Shown here: piece by piece, positions 1 to 9,729 of the stretch | How the letters are laid out: every line of letters starts with the position of its first letter | Numbering within the stretch: the stretch's first letter is position 1 | The notes under the pieces: model-generated | What the model saw: the letters and a program-made list of their open reading frames with translations, nothing else | What the model was told of the DNA's origin: nothing | The model's database searches: none | Program-made: the position numbers and the translations under genes | Source of the DNA: Streptomyces sp. SPB162 | GTDB lineage: Bacteria; Actinomycetota; Actinomycetes; Streptomycetales; Streptomycetaceae | Length of the DNA stretch: 64,000 bases | Reading direction: 5' to 3' | Assembly (NCBI RefSeq): GCF_029504575.1 | Contig: NZ_JAQFII010000001.1 | Location: 3,355,001 to 3,419,000 of the forward strand

Positions 1-82
1 ACGGTCCTTCCGCCGGTATCGCGAACGCCCGGGCCGTGCGGTCGGCGCGCCCTCGGGTGCGACGTTCCAGGTCCGCCGGGCG

Positions 83-1466
83 CTACGCCGCGACCTCCTG
101 CTCCTGCAGACAGGCGCCGAACTCCCGTACCGAGGGCTCCGCCCCGTACGGTTCGAGGCGGCGGCGGAAGCCGTCGAGGTACTCGGCACCGCGATGCGAG
201 CGCAGCCCCGACAACAGGGCGACCGCCTCGGTGCCCGTGTGGCAGGCCTGTTCGACCTCGCGCTGCTGAACCTGGGCCTCCGCGAGGAGGAGCAGGCCGA
301 TCGCGCGGCGGCGCACCCTCGTCACGGGGTGGCCCGCGAGGGACTCCTCGGCGCGCCGGGCGGCCGGGGCCGCCTGGCCGAGGTCGCGGTGGCCGTGCGC
401 CAACTCGTCCGCCAGGTAGGCCTGGTCGAAGTGGGCGATCCAGTCGGGATCGTCGTCCGCGTCGGAGTGCTCCAGCGCGTCGACGGCCTGACCGGCCACG
501 GAGGCGAACGTCCGGGCGTCGCCGAGCAGCGCGTGCCCGCGGGCCTCCGCGGCGTAGAACATCGCCTGCGCGGTGGGGGTGACCTGCCCGCGTGCGCCCT
601 CCTGCGCGGCCCGCGCGAGTTGGGCGATCTCGCGCGGATTGCCGAGCGTCTCGGCGAGGTGGCTCATCCCGGCGGCCAGCACGTATCCACCGTAGGCACG
701 GTCGCCCGCGGCCTGCGCGAGCCGCAGCGCCTGGATGTAGTAGCGCTGCGCGAGCCCCGGCTGGCCGGTGTCGACGGCCATGTACCCGGCGAGCTCGTTC
801 AACCGGCGCGACCACCGAGAAGAGCTGACGCCCGGTCGCCTCCCGGTACGAGCCGGCCAGCAGGCCCGACACGACGCTGTTGAGGTAGTGCACGACGACC
901 GGTCGCACATGGCCGCTGCCGAAGCGGTGGTCCAGGTCGACCAGCGCCTTCGTCATGGCCCGCACCGCTTCCACGTCCGCCTTGCCGACCCGTGAGCCGC
1001 CCGAGCGCGCGACGGCGGGGTCGGGCCGGGTGATCAGCCAGTCCCGGCTGGGCTCGACGAGGGCCGAGGCGGCCACCGTCGACCCGCTGAGGAAGTCCCG
1101 GCGTCCGACGTCGCTGCGCCACAGCTCGCAGACCTGCTCGATCGCCCCGACGACGGTGGGCGCGAAGTGCAGCCCGATTCCGGTGGCGAGGTTCTTGCCG
1201 TTGGCCATGCCGATCTCGTCGATGGAGACGGCCCGGCCCAGCTTGCGGCCCAGCGCCTCGGAGATGATGGCCGGTGCCCGGCCCCGCGGCTGCTGACCGC
1301 GCAGCCAGCGGGCGACGGACGTCTTGTCGTACCGCAGGTCGAGGCCGTGTTCGGCCCCGCACATGTTGACCCGGCGGGCCAGTCCGGCGTTGGAGCAGCC
1401 GGCTTCCTGGATGAGCGCCTGCAGCCGTTCGTTCGGCTGCCGCGCCACCAGTGGTCGTGCGGCCAT
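83..1466 (-). CDS. HTH/TPR transcriptional regulator, frameshifted near 805
   Basis: Cytoplasmic Streptomyces regulator with an N-terminal helix-turn-helix-like region (about residues 15-75, including TSVARWLRGQQPRGRAP) followed by TPR-like helices with recurrent Ala/Leu pairs and the stretch AQRYYIQALRLAQAAGD. The start ATG at 1466 begins MAARPLVARQPNERL. The frame from that start is lost near 803-808, where CCGG stands for an expected CCG; the next frame then continues as RLNELAGYMAVDTG to the stop at 83. With one base removed the product is about 460 residues, normal for this family. The gene is divergent from the primase-like gene at 1740, and the gap holds a perfect inverted repeat. The target genes are unknown to me. 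The family assignment is secure and the break is probably a base-calling insertion. Confidence 0.75.
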
Positions 1467-1536
1467 GTCGTGCCCCTCCTTCGTCGCGGTACCTCGGGCG
1501 TGCGCCCGGTGTTCCGCCCCCCTGGGTGACTCCGGC

Positions 1537-1554
1537 GATCTTCGATAGAAGATC
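1537..1554. promoter_or_regulatory. Inverted repeat between divergent genes (candidate operator)
   Basis: GATCTTC and GAAGATC form perfect 7-bp arms around a GATA centre, 71 bases upstream of the regulator start at 1466. An autoregulatory operator is plausible from the position, but no binding protein can be named from sequence. Confidence 0.35.
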
Positions 1555-1739
1555 AATGCCCAGAGCACGTGACGTGGATTCGCCGTTTTCACGGCTTTTA
1601 TTCCTGGGCGTACGTCACCGCGCCCACCAGGGGCTACCCGCATCCGGGCCCTCGCCCTCGCACGCGCCCCCCGCCATACACCCGTGCGCCCGCGATGAGC
1701 CTCGCCCCCACCCCGTAACCCTTGGTGACGGAGGTAGTT

Positions 1740-2405
1740 GTGCAGCGCGTGGAAGACACCATCGGAGCCCCCCCGCAGCAGCTCACCGACCAACTGCTCG
1801 ACACAGCGGTCCGATACGCGGAGGAGCGGCACTGGGACGTGCTGCCCGGCTCCTGGCTGGAGGACGAAGGCGCCGGGACGCGCTGCTCGTGCGGCTCCCC
1901 CGCCTGCCCGGCGCCCGGCGCGCACCCGACCCGCCCCGACTGGCCGACCCAGGCCAGCGGCAGCGCCGTCGCGGTGCGCCGGATGTGGTCCACGCAGCCG
2001 CGCGCCTCGATCCTGCTGCCGACCGGACGGACCTTCGACGCGATCGACGTCCCCGAGGTGGCCGGCTGCCTCGCCCTCGCCCGCATGGAACGCATGGAGC
2101 TGCCGCTGGGCCCGGTGCTCTGCACCCCCAACCGGCGGCTGGTCTTCCTGGTGCTGCCCGGCGCCTCGGTCAAGGTCCCCGACCTGCTGCGCAAGCTGGG
2201 TTGGCCGCCCGCCTCCCTGGACCTGCTGGTCCGCGGCGAGGGCGATTTCATCGCCTCCCCGCCCACCCGCACCGGCACCGGCGGCTCCGTGCAGTGGGCG
2301 CGCCGGCCCACCCCGCTCAACCGCTGGCTCCCGGACGTCGAGGAGTTGCTGAGCCCCCTGGCGTACGCGTGTGGCCGCGAGGCGGCGGCGAGCCGGGCCC
2401 GTTAG
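1740..2405 (+). CDS. Bifunctional DNA primase/polymerase-like protein
   Basis: This 221-residue protein resembles the N-terminal prim-pol domain family seen in actinobacteria. It carries a cysteine cluster followed by a conserved proline patch (CSCGSPACPAPGAHP, about residues 45-60) and a conserved Trp shortly after, as in that family. It lacks a helicase or C-terminal extension, so it is a stand-alone domain and may not be an active primase. I chose GTG 1740 because GGAGG lies six bases upstream; an in-frame TTG at 1722 has no such site. The ABC transporter genes follow after about 67 bases on the same strand. Family membership is fairly sure and the function in vivo is not. Confidence 0.7.
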   Translation: MQRVEDTIGAPPQQLTDQLLDTAVRYAEERHWDVLPGSWLEDEGAGTRCSCGSPACPAPGAHPTRPDWPTQASGSAVAVRRMWSTQPRASILLPTGRTFDAIDVPEVAGCLALARMERMELPLGPVLCTPNRRLVFLVLPGASVKVPDLLRKLGWPPASLDLLVRGEGDFIASPPTRTGTGGSVQWARRPTPLNRWLPDVEELLSPLAYACGREAAASRAR

Positions 2406-2430
2406 GGCCCGTCAGGGCCTGCTCTAGGCT
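2402..2430 (+). promoter_or_regulatory. Candidate promoter for the ABC transporter genes
   Basis: TTAGGG and TAGGCT are separated by 17 bases, and the second matches the streptomycete -10 pattern TAnnnT. The site starts within the stop codon of the upstream gene and lies 43 bases before GTG 2473. The -35 match is only partial. Confidence 0.35.
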
Positions 2431-2472
2431 TCCCCGTGGATCAGCGGTCTCCACGGGGAAGGACGGCGCAAC

Positions 2473-3285
2473 GTGCCGAAGACATTCGAGCCGGACGCAC
2501 CGGACGAGGGCGCGCCGGATCAGGGCTACGCCGTCAGCGTCCACAGCCTGTGGAAGAGCTTCGGCGAGCAGGTGGCCGTGGCCGGCATCGACCTCGAACT
2601 CCCGGCCGGACGGTTCATCGGCCTGGTCGGCCCGAACGGCGCAGGCAAGACCACCACGTTGTCCATGGTCACCGGCCTGCTCCGCCCCGACGACGGCACC
2701 GTTCTGATCACCGGCCATGATGTCTGGGCCGACCCCGTCGCCGTGAAGTCCCGGATCGGCGTGCTCCCCGAGGGGCTGCGGCTCTTCGAACGCCTGTCGG
2801 GCCGCGAACTCCTCGCCTATACCGGCCGGTTGCGCGGGCTGCCCGGCGCCGAGGTGGACAAGCGCGCCGCGCAACTGCTCGACGTCCTCGACCTCTCCGC
2901 CGCGCAGAACAAGCTGGTCGTCGACTACTCGACGGGTATGCGGAAGAAGATCGGACTGGCCGCGGCCCTGCTCCACAACCCCGAAGTACTCTTCCTCGAC
3001 GAGCCCTTCGAGGGCGTCGATCCCGTCTCCGCGCAGGTCATCCGTGGTGTCCTGGAGCGCTACACCCGCTCCGGCGCCACCGTGGTCTTCTCCTCGCACG
3101 TCATGGAGCTCGTGGAGAGCCTCTGCGACTGGGTCGCGGTGATGGCAGCCGGCCGCATCGTCGCGCAGGGTCCGCTCGCCGATGTGCGAGGCGGGGCGGC
3201 CTCCCTCCAGGACGCGTTCCTGTCGCTCGTCGGCGCCACCGAACGCGGCGGCCAGGACCTCGACTGGCTGGGCGGCGCACGATGA
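2473..3285 (+). CDS. ABC transporter ATP-binding protein
   Basis: Cytoplasmic nucleotide-binding subunit of 270 residues. The Walker A motif GPNGAGKT lies near residues 55-62, the signature appears in the variant YSTGMRKK, and the Walker B stretch VLFLDEPFEG is followed by the switch histidine in SSHVMEL. This set is typical of ABC-2 type exporters. The start is GTG at 2473. Its stop overlaps the ATG of the permease at 3282 by four bases, so the two are translationally coupled. The substrate cannot be told from sequence. Confidence 0.93.
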   Translation: MPKTFEPDAPDEGAPDQGYAVSVHSLWKSFGEQVAVAGIDLELPAGRFIGLVGPNGAGKTTTLSMVTGLLRPDDGTVLITGHDVWADPVAVKSRIGVLPEGLRLFERLSGRELLAYTGRLRGLPGAEVDKRAAQLLDVLDLSAAQNKLVVDYSTGMRKKIGLAAALLHNPEVLFLDEPFEGVDPVSAQVIRGVLERYTRSGATVVFSSHVMELVESLCDWVAVMAAGRIVAQGPLADVRGGAASLQDAFLSLVGATERGGQDLDWLGGAR

Positions 3286-4889
3286 ACGCGCCCCTCGCCG
3301 GGGCCGCCCCATCCATCACACCGGTCTTCATCCGCCTCAAACTCGCCATCATCCGTAACGGGCTGCGACAGTCCACCGGCCGCACCATCGGCTGGATCGT
3401 CGGCGTCGTCTTCGCGGTGCTGTACGCGCTGGCGATGGGCGTCGGGATGATCGCGCTGCGCGACAGCGAATACGGGCCGGCGGCCGCCGTCGGGCTCGCC
3501 GTCGTCCTGATCATCGGCTGGGCCGTCATGCCGCTGTTCCTCTTCGGCGGCGACGACACCCTCGACCCCACCCGCCTCGCCATGCTGCCGCTGCGCCCGC
3601 GGCCGCTGATCACCGCCCTGCTGATCTCATCGCTGCTGGGCGTGGGACCGGTCTTCACCGTCGTCGTCACGGCGGGCGCGGTGTCCGCACTGGCGGGCAA
3701 CGCGATCTCCATCGCGCTCGCGGTCGTCGCCGTCGTCCTCGTGCTCCTGCTGTGCGTGGCGCTGTCGCGCGCCGTCGCCGCCGCCAACACGCGTCTGCTC
3801 ACCAGCCGCAAGGGCCGTGACCTCGCGCTGCTCAGCGGCCTGTTCGTGGCGGTCGGCGCACAGCTCGTCAACCTCGGCGCCAGCTCGCTCGCCTCGTCCG
3901 ACGGCCTGGAGCGCGTCAAGTCCCTGGCCTCCGTGCTCCGCTGGCTGCCACCCGCCCCCGCGATCGACGCGGTCCGTGCGGCGGCCGAGGGCTCCTACGG
4001 GCTCGCCGCCGCCGAACTCCTCTACGTCGCGGCCGTGCTGGCCCTGGTGCTCCGCTGGTGGCACCACAGCCTGTACCGGCTCATGGTCACTCCCGACGCC
4101 TCCACCCTCCAGGCCGCGGAGAAGGAGGCCGGAACGGGCGGCGGCCGGCTGGCCGCGCTGCTGCCCGGCGGCCGCACCGGCACCGTGATGGAACGGCAGT
4201 TCCGCTACGCCTGGCGCGACCCGCGTTCCAAGGCGGCCTGGGCGACGGCGCTGGCCGTCGGGCTGCTGCTGCCGATCGTGGCCGCCGTCCAGCACGGCAG
4301 CATCTACTCGGCGTGCTGGGCCGCCGGGCTCCTCGGCATGCAGATGTACAACCAGTTCGGCGTCGACGGCTCAGCGTTCTGGACCGTCGCCTCCACCATC
4401 TCCACCCGCGCCGACGCCCACGCCGAACTGCGCGCCCGCGCGCTCGCCCTGTCGACCGTGGCCGTCCCGTACGTCACGATCGTCACCGTAGGCGCGGCCC
4501 TGCTCCTCGGCCGTCCGGCCGCCGTCCCCGAAACCCTGGGCCTGTCCTTCGCCCTCCTGGGCGCCCTCATCGCCGCCGGCGCCTTCGCCAGCGTCCGCTT
4601 CCCGTACGCCCTCCCCCAGGACAACCCGTTCGGCAGCTCGGCGCCCGGCCAGGGCGGCCTCGCCGCCATCAGCCTCTTCGGCGGCGGCCTCACCGGCGCG
4701 GCCTGCTGCCTGCCGATGGTCGGTCTGACGATCTACCTGCACGTCTCCGACCACCACGCGTACCTCTGGGTGCTGCTCCCGCTGGGCGCCCTCTACGCCG
4801 TGGCCCTGGCCGCCGCCTCCCTCCGCTTCACGGCCCCCCGGCTGCTCAACCGCCTCCCGGAGATCCTGGCGGCGGTGGCGAAGGGCTGA
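3282..4889 (+). CDS. ABC transporter permease (integral membrane)
   Basis: A 535-residue polytopic membrane protein with about a dozen hydrophobic segments, for example near residues 28-48, 65-85 and 105-135, and a final segment before the C-terminus. It is coupled by ATGA overlap to the ATP-binding protein and is its membrane partner. A long cytoplasmic stretch lies near residues 270-305. No substrate-binding protein is adjacent, which fits an exporter. The Tad operon runs toward it from the other strand, with only 39 bases between the stops. Confidence 0.88.
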   Translation: MNAPLAGAAPSITPVFIRLKLAIIRNGLRQSTGRTIGWIVGVVFAVLYALAMGVGMIALRDSEYGPAAAVGLAVVLIIGWAVMPLFLFGGDDTLDPTRLAMLPLRPRPLITALLISSLLGVGPVFTVVVTAGAVSALAGNAISIALAVVAVVLVLLLCVALSRAVAAANTRLLTSRKGRDLALLSGLFVAVGAQLVNLGASSLASSDGLERVKSLASVLRWLPPAPAIDAVRAAAEGSYGLAAAELLYVAAVLALVLRWWHHSLYRLMVTPDASTLQAAEKEAGTGGGRLAALLPGGRTGTVMERQFRYAWRDPRSKAAWATALAVGLLLPIVAAVQHGSIYSACWAAGLLGMQMYNQFGVDGSAFWTVASTISTRADAHAELRARALALSTVAVPYVTIVTVGAALLLGRPAAVPETLGLSFALLGALIAAGAFASVRFPYALPQDNPFGSSAPGQGGLAAISLFGGGLTGAACCLPMVGLTIYLHVSDHHAYLWVLLPLGALYAVALAAASLRFTAPRLLNRLPEILAAVAKG

Positions 4890-4928
4890 CGGGGCGGGAC
4901 CCGGCTCGGCAAGGCGGCCGCGAGGCGG

Positions 4929-7848
4929 TCAATTGGCGATGCTGCCGCGCCAGGCCGGGAGGAGCTCGTCCAGCAGCGCTTCGACGCGCGGGGGCAGCCC
5001 GCGGGCCGCACCGTTCAGGGCGTGGTTGCGGGCCAGCAGGGATTCGGCGGCGGCTTCGAGGCGGGCGGGGTCGCCGGTGGCGTGTGTTGCGTGCAGGAGG
5101 GCGAGCCAGAGGCGCTCGTCGGAGCCGGTGACCGCCAGGGCGGTCTGTACGGCGGCGACCGCGGCCTTCGGCTTGCCCGCGTCCAGGTGCAGGCCCGCCA
5201 GGGCGAGGGCGACCTCAGCGACGAGGACCGGGTGCTGGGCGTCGACGATCTCGTGGGCGAGCCAGCCGTAGCGTCCGGGGGCGCGGTCCTCCAGGAGGGA
5301 GCCGCGGGCCAGCGCGAGGGCGTCGGCCAGCAGGCGACGGCGGGTCTGCGGGTCGTCGGCGCCGGGGCCTTCCATGGCGGCGTGGTGGAGAGTCTGCAGG
5401 ACGTCCCAGTCGGAGACGACCGTGCTGGACAGCACGAGGCGGCCGGTGGCGTCGAACGACATCCGGGACGAGCCGTCGGTGTCGGTGCCCAGCCACTCGC
5501 GCAGCCGGTCGATGAGCGCGTCGCGCACGTCGTCGGTGACACCGCGCGGCCAGAGCGCGGACGCCAGGACGCGCGGGTGGACACCCTCGCGGTGCAGCAG
5601 GAGCAGCGCCAGCGCCTCGTGCAGGAGCAGGCTGCGCCCGGCCTCGGGGGTCTCCAGGCCGATGAGTTCGAACGGGCCGAGGAGCCGGGCGTACACCCCG
5701 GGCCGGCCCTGGTCGGTGAGGTCGACCATGAACGGCGGCACGGAGGCGGACGGTTCGCCGTCCGGGTCGGCCGCCGCGAACAGCCCGAGGACCGCCGCGT
5801 ACTGGGGCGGCCGGGAGCAGCTGTGCCTCCAGGTCCAGGCCGAGGAGCGGGGCGAGGAGCCGGCCCGCGGGGGTGACCTCGAGCGCCCACGCGGCGCCCG
5901 GCAGGTCCGCGCGGGACGACGCGACGAGGTAGCCGATGCCCAGCCGGCCGGAGTCGGCGGCGAGTTCGGCGAGCCGGTCGGCCTCCTCCTCGGTGGGCTC
6001 GGTGGCGATCAGGACCAGGTGCGGGGAGCGCTGGGTGTGCTGGGCGCTGCCGGTCCGGCCGGTCAGGACGTTGTCCTGACCCGCCGTGCGCAGGGCGCCG
6101 GAGCGCTGCGCGGTCTCGGCCGCCATCGTCTCGATGACCTCGGGGACGTCCGCGAGGTGCCGGATCCTGGCCGGCGCGAGGGCGGTGAGGTCCTCGGCGA
6201 AGCCCACGAGCGTCACCGTCATCCGGTCCGACCAGCCGTTGGTGGCGAGTTCGGCGGCGGCGGCGGCGAGCACGGCCTCGCGGTCGGCGCGGGCGCCGGT
6301 CAGCGACACGATGCCGGGCACCGCTTCGAGGTTGAGCATCAGCCGGGCGCCGTCGAGGGTGCCGAGGGCCGCCAGGCCCGGGTACGGAGCGCTGGCGGAG
6401 ACGTCCGCGTCGGCCGACAGATCCGCCCGGTCCAGCCGCCAGAACGTCTGGTCCTGGCCGAGCTGCCACGGCGCGGGCGGCTGGCCCTCCGGCCAGGCCA
6501 GCTGGAGGTGGAGCGACTCGGCGGTGAGCCACGCCGCGTAGACCGTCGGCAGCTTGCCGCCGTCCGCGGCGAGCCGCGCGGACAGGGCGCGCAGCGCGCG
6601 GTCGAGGAACGCGACGGTGTCGGGGTCCGCGCCGATGCGCAGCGCGTCGGCGGCGTCCGCCTCGGCACCGGTGGGGGTCCGGGGCGTGCGCACCGCGCCC
6701 GCGGTGACCGACTGCCACAACGCGGTACGGCGGCGCCTGCCCAGCGCTGCGAGCAGACCGGCTGCCAGCAGCGGGGCGGCGATGAGCGCCTCGGGCAGGC
6801 CGAAACCGTGGGACTGCGACGGCGCCGCGACGGCCGGCGCGGCCGGGACCTGCTCACCGTGGGCGGGCCCCTGAACCGGCAGTTGCGCGGGGGCCGGAGC
6901 GGGATCGGCGTACTCCGCGTGCGCGCCCTCGGCCGTCGTGTCCTTGACGCCCCCGCGCTCCGCGTAGTGCTTCACGTCGGGCGCGGTCTTCGGCGCCGCG
7001 ACGGGCATCTGCACGAGGTCGCCGCCGCGTGCGTCCGCCGGCATCTCCATGATCCAGCCGGGCCGGATCAGACTCGCCTTGGAGAGCTTCGAACCGTCGG
7101 GCTGTGCCCGGTCCTTGTTGAGCTGGTAGATCTCGTTGTAGCGGCGGCCGTCGCCGAGGTGGCGTTCGGCTATCTCCCACAGGGAGTCGTGGTGCCGCCC
7201 CTCGGGAGGCTGGATCCGGTAGAACTTCGTGGCCGCCTTGCCGGCCTCCGCGGCGGCCGCCGCGCCCGGCGTCACCTTCGTGGAGGCGGGCCCGTCGGCC
7301 TGCTGCGCGCCCGCCGCGTTCTCCTGGTGCTGCTGCACCTGCCCCGGCGTCTGCTGTGCGGTCACGGCCGGACCGCCGCGGTGCGGCTGGTCGTTCAGGT
7401 TGCCGAGCTGCGCGAGCCCCGGCGTGAGGCTGGCGGCGCTCGCACCGATCAGCAGCAGCGCGGCGATCAACTGGCGCGCCAGCAACTGGCTCGGCCCGGA
7501 CGCGGGCACCCGCGACGGCATCCCGATCCCGGAGATCGCGGCCTTCGCCTCCACGATCACGCACGCCGCGAACTGCGCCCACGCCAGCCAGACCACGACC
7601 GCCAGCACGTTGATGAACGTGTCCGTCGTGATCGGCTCCCGCAGCACCTCCATCGAGAAGTGGTCCGGGAGCGGCGAGCCGACGACGCGAAGCAGCGCGA
7701 GCGGCACACCCACCACCAGGACGGCGAGCGCGAGGAACGCCGTGAACGCCCGGACGACGTCCCCGAACGTACGGCGGCGCCGGGGCGGCTGCGGCCGGCC
7801 CGGTTGCGCCGGTTGGGCCGGTCGCCGGCTGGCGGTCGTGCGTGCCAT
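4929..7848 (-). CDS. LysM and BTAD membrane protein of the Tad operon, frameshifted near 5806
   Basis: Last gene of the Tad operon. From ATG 7848 the protein has two transmembrane segments near residues 32-90, a third before residue 150, a LysM domain (SLWEIAERHLGDG and following residues), a fourth membrane segment around residue 345 and a large cytoplasmic region. The C-terminal third resembles the bacterial transcriptional activation domain of SARP regulators (RLLGPFELIGLETPEAG onward). The frame breaks at the G run 5804-5807; deleting one base restores a protein of about 972 residues ending at 4929. LysM suggests peptidoglycan contact, and BTAD suggests an adaptor rather than DNA binding, since no winged helix is seen. 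A role linking the pilus machine to the wall is inference. Confidence 0.78.
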
Positions 7849-7937
7849 GGGCTCGTTCCTCTGCCTTCTGCCTTCGGTGGTGCGGGGGACGGGGACTTGC
7901 GGGGTGCGACGTGCGACGTGCGACGTGTCAGGGTGCG

Positions 7938-8402
7938 TCAGCCGGTGGCGATCTCGGCCGCCGCCGTTCCGTGGACCGTGAAGTCCTTGCTGTAGAAGAA
8001 CCCGGTCAGGGTGGGACTGTAGGTGAGCTGGATCCTCACCTCTACATGCTGGTCGTTCGTCTTGGCCATGTCGCACCCGGAAGCCTGCGCGTCCGGGATG
8101 CTGAGCCCGGACTGCCGGGCGAAATCCTTGACCCGGGCGTCGCAGTTCGCGGTGTTGATGCGCGGCGCGGTCCCGGCGGGCGCGTCCCGCAGCGCCTCCA
8201 CGTCGATGTCCTGGGCCGCGTAGCGGGCCGCCTGCTCGGCGATGTCCGCGGCGCGCTCGCGCTTGTGGATCGACAGGCCGCCGTCCACGACGAAGGCGGC
8301 GAGCGTCATGAACACCAGGGCGAACATGAGCACCGCCGCGGTGCCGGAGCCGCGGTCGTCGCGCGCCGCGGTCCACCGGTTCCGCCGTTCCCGCAGCCAC
8401 AT
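7938..8402 (-). CDS. TadG-like pilus assembly protein
   Basis: A 154-residue protein with a short basic N-terminus, the processing-like stretch DDRGSGTAAVLMFALVFM and one transmembrane segment near residues 20-42, followed by an extracytoplasmic domain with a pair of cysteines. The layout matches TadE/TadG-like minor pseudopilins of actinobacterial Tad clusters. ATG 8402 overlaps the TGA of the upstream TadE gene, which supports this start over GTG 8405. It sits between the TadE gene and the LysM/BTAD gene. Confidence 0.8.
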   Translation of the reverse strand: MWLRERRNRWTAARDDRGSGTAAVLMFALVFMTLAAFVVDGGLSIHKRERAADIAEQAARYAAQDIDVEALRDAPAGTAPRINTANCDARVKDFARQSGLSIPDAQASGCDMAKTNDQHVEVRIQLTYSPTLTGFFYSKDFTVHGTAAAEIATG

Positions 8403-8857
8403 CACGGTGCCGCCCTCCGGTACCGGTCGAGCGGCGAGGCGCTCTTGGAGGTGACCGTGTTGGTGATGTCGAGCCCCAGGACCCCGAAACCGCGGACCTT
8501 GCAGCTCACCTCGACGGCGAAGGCGTCACCGGCTTCGAAGCCCCTGCTGGTCTTCGTGACCGTGGGGTGACCGAGGCAGGTGCCCTTGAGGTCCACGTCG
8601 GCCGCCGCCTGGGCCTCGCTCATCGCCGTCCCGCCGTCGCGCTGCAGCGAACCGGCCCGAGCGGCGTCACGCGCGGCGCCGTCGACCGCCCCCCGGCCGT
8701 CGACCAGCTGTCCGAAGGCGACCAGGACGAGGATGAAAAGGATCATGACCGGGGCGAGGATCACCACCTCGATGGTGGAGATCCCCTGGTCGCCGGGGCG
8801 GGCGGCCCGAAGGTCCCTGCTCACCCGGCCCACCCTGTCTTGCAGCCAACTGCGCAT
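8402..8857 (-). CDS. TadE family protein
   Basis: A 151-residue minor pseudopilin. The segment GISTIEVVILAPVMILFILV near residues 24-45 has the Glu-5-type arrangement of TadE proteins, and the rest is extracytoplasmic with cysteines near residues 95 and 120. It starts at ATG 8857, eight bases after the upstream TadE stop, and overlaps the next gene. TadE proteins are thought to support Flp pilus assembly or anchoring. Confidence 0.85.
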   Translation of the reverse strand: MRSWLQDRVGRVSRDLRAARPGDQGISTIEVVILAPVMILFILVLVAFGQLVDGRGAVDGAARDAARAGSLQRDGGTAMSEAQAAADVDLKGTCLGHPTVTKTSRGFEAGDAFAVEVSCKVRGFGVLGLDITNTVTSKSASPLDRYRRAAP

Positions 8858-8865
8858 ACCCGGCC

Positions 8866-9360
8866 TCAGCCCCCGATGTCCGGTACGAAGCGTTCGATGT
8901 CCGGTACGAAGCGTTCGATCGGACCTTGTGACTGCTCGTTCACCGTGAACGTCATCCCCGGGAAGACCGTCGGCACCTTGGCGGTCACCCGGATTCCCAC
9001 GGTGTTGTCGACGGGCCCCGAGGACGTCACCGTCGGGCCTTCCAGCAGATTCGGCCCGAGCTGCTGGATATAGCTCGACGCCGTGTCCCTGGCCTTCGCC
9101 TCCCAGCCGCCGGGGTTGGCGTCCGCCTCGGCCCGCGCCTTGCGGGCGCCCGCCTGGGCGGCGGCCTGGGCGACGTGGTCGGCGAAGTAGAAGAGCCCGA
9201 ACTGCACGGTCGCGAAGATCATGAAGAAGAGCACCGGGGTCAGGAAGACGAACTCGATCGCGGTCATGCCGCTGTCCCCGGCGGGGCTGCTGCCCACACC
9301 GCTGTCGCCGCGGGCGGCGTCCAGCCGGCGGCGTACGAATGACCCTGGTCGGGTGCTCAT
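8866..9360 (-). CDS. TadE family protein with duplicated C-terminus
   Basis: A 164-residue TadE-like protein. A polar N-terminus of about 30 residues precedes GMTAIEFVFLTPVLFFMIF, the typical prepilin-like membrane segment with Glu at the conserved place. The extracytoplasmic domain ends in ERFVPDIERFVPDIGG, an in-frame seven-residue duplication produced by a 21-bp tandem repeat. The start is ATG 9360. It lies between the Flp pilin gene and the second tadE. Confidence 0.85.
   Translation of the reverse strand: MSTRPGSFVRRRLDAARGDSGVGSSPAGDSGMTAIEFVFLTPVLFFMIFATVQFGLFYFADHVAQAAAQAGARKARAEADANPGGWEAKARDTASSYIQQLGPNLLEGPTVTSSGPVDNTVGIRVTAKVPTVFPGMTFTVNEQSQGPIERFVPDIERFVPDIGG
8875..8916. repeat. 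21-bp perfect tandem duplication in tadE
   Basis: Two identical 21-bp units (8875-8895 and 8896-8916) encode the repeated heptapeptide at the C-terminus of the TadE-like protein. The reading frame is kept. Perfect identity suggests recent slippage. Confidence 0.9.
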
Positions 9361-9382
9361 CGACCTGTTCCCCGTTGTCGTG

Positions 9383-9637
9383 TCACTTGGTGGTGCAGGT
9401 ACCCGTGTCGGTGGTGCCCGAGATGCAGCTCCCGACCTTCTCGGCCTTGCCCCTGAGAGCGTTGTTGATCAGTGCGGCGACGACGCCGACGATGGTCACC
9501 ACCACCGCCGAGATGATGACCCACTCGACGGCCGAGGCGCCGCGCGAGGTCTCCTCCGCACGGGCACGCTGCACGCGTCCCTGGATGAACGTGACGAGGA
9601 AGTCGATCGCGGGGTGACTGATGGGCAAACGGTTCAT
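9383..9637 (-). CDS. Flp-type prepilin
   Basis: An 84-residue class IVb-like prepilin. A 33-residue leader ends in Gly33, followed by ASAVEW with Glu at position +5 of the mature protein, then the hydrophobic helix VIISAVVVTIVGVVAALI. The mature pilin would be about 51 residues with two cysteines. GAGAGGAC upstream of ATG 9637 is a good ribosome-binding site. It is the likely structural subunit of the fibre made by the surrounding Tad genes. No separate prepilin peptidase (TadV/CpaA) is visible in the window, so processing probably relies on one encoded elsewhere. Confidence 0.85.
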   Translation of the reverse strand: MNRLPISHPAIDFLVTFIQGRVQRARAEETSRGASAVEWVIISAVVVTIVGVVAALINNALRGKAEKVGSCISGTTDTGTCTTK

Positions 9638-9729
9638 GGTTCAAGTCCTCTCGACTCGGTGACTACGTGGATCAGACTCTGTACAACAGATGATTCGGAT
9701 GTTTTGGGTAAACAGACGTTTCGCGGCCA

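Noticed and set aside
8881..8920. CRISPR-like repeat at the tadE gene end
   Set aside because: Two perfect 21-bp units with no spacer between them, inside a coding frame; this is a tandem duplication.
9637..9655. GGTTCAAGTCC near the Flp pilin start, T-loop-like
   Set aside because: It is the complement of the ribosome-binding region of the pilin gene, and no tRNA fold surrounds it.
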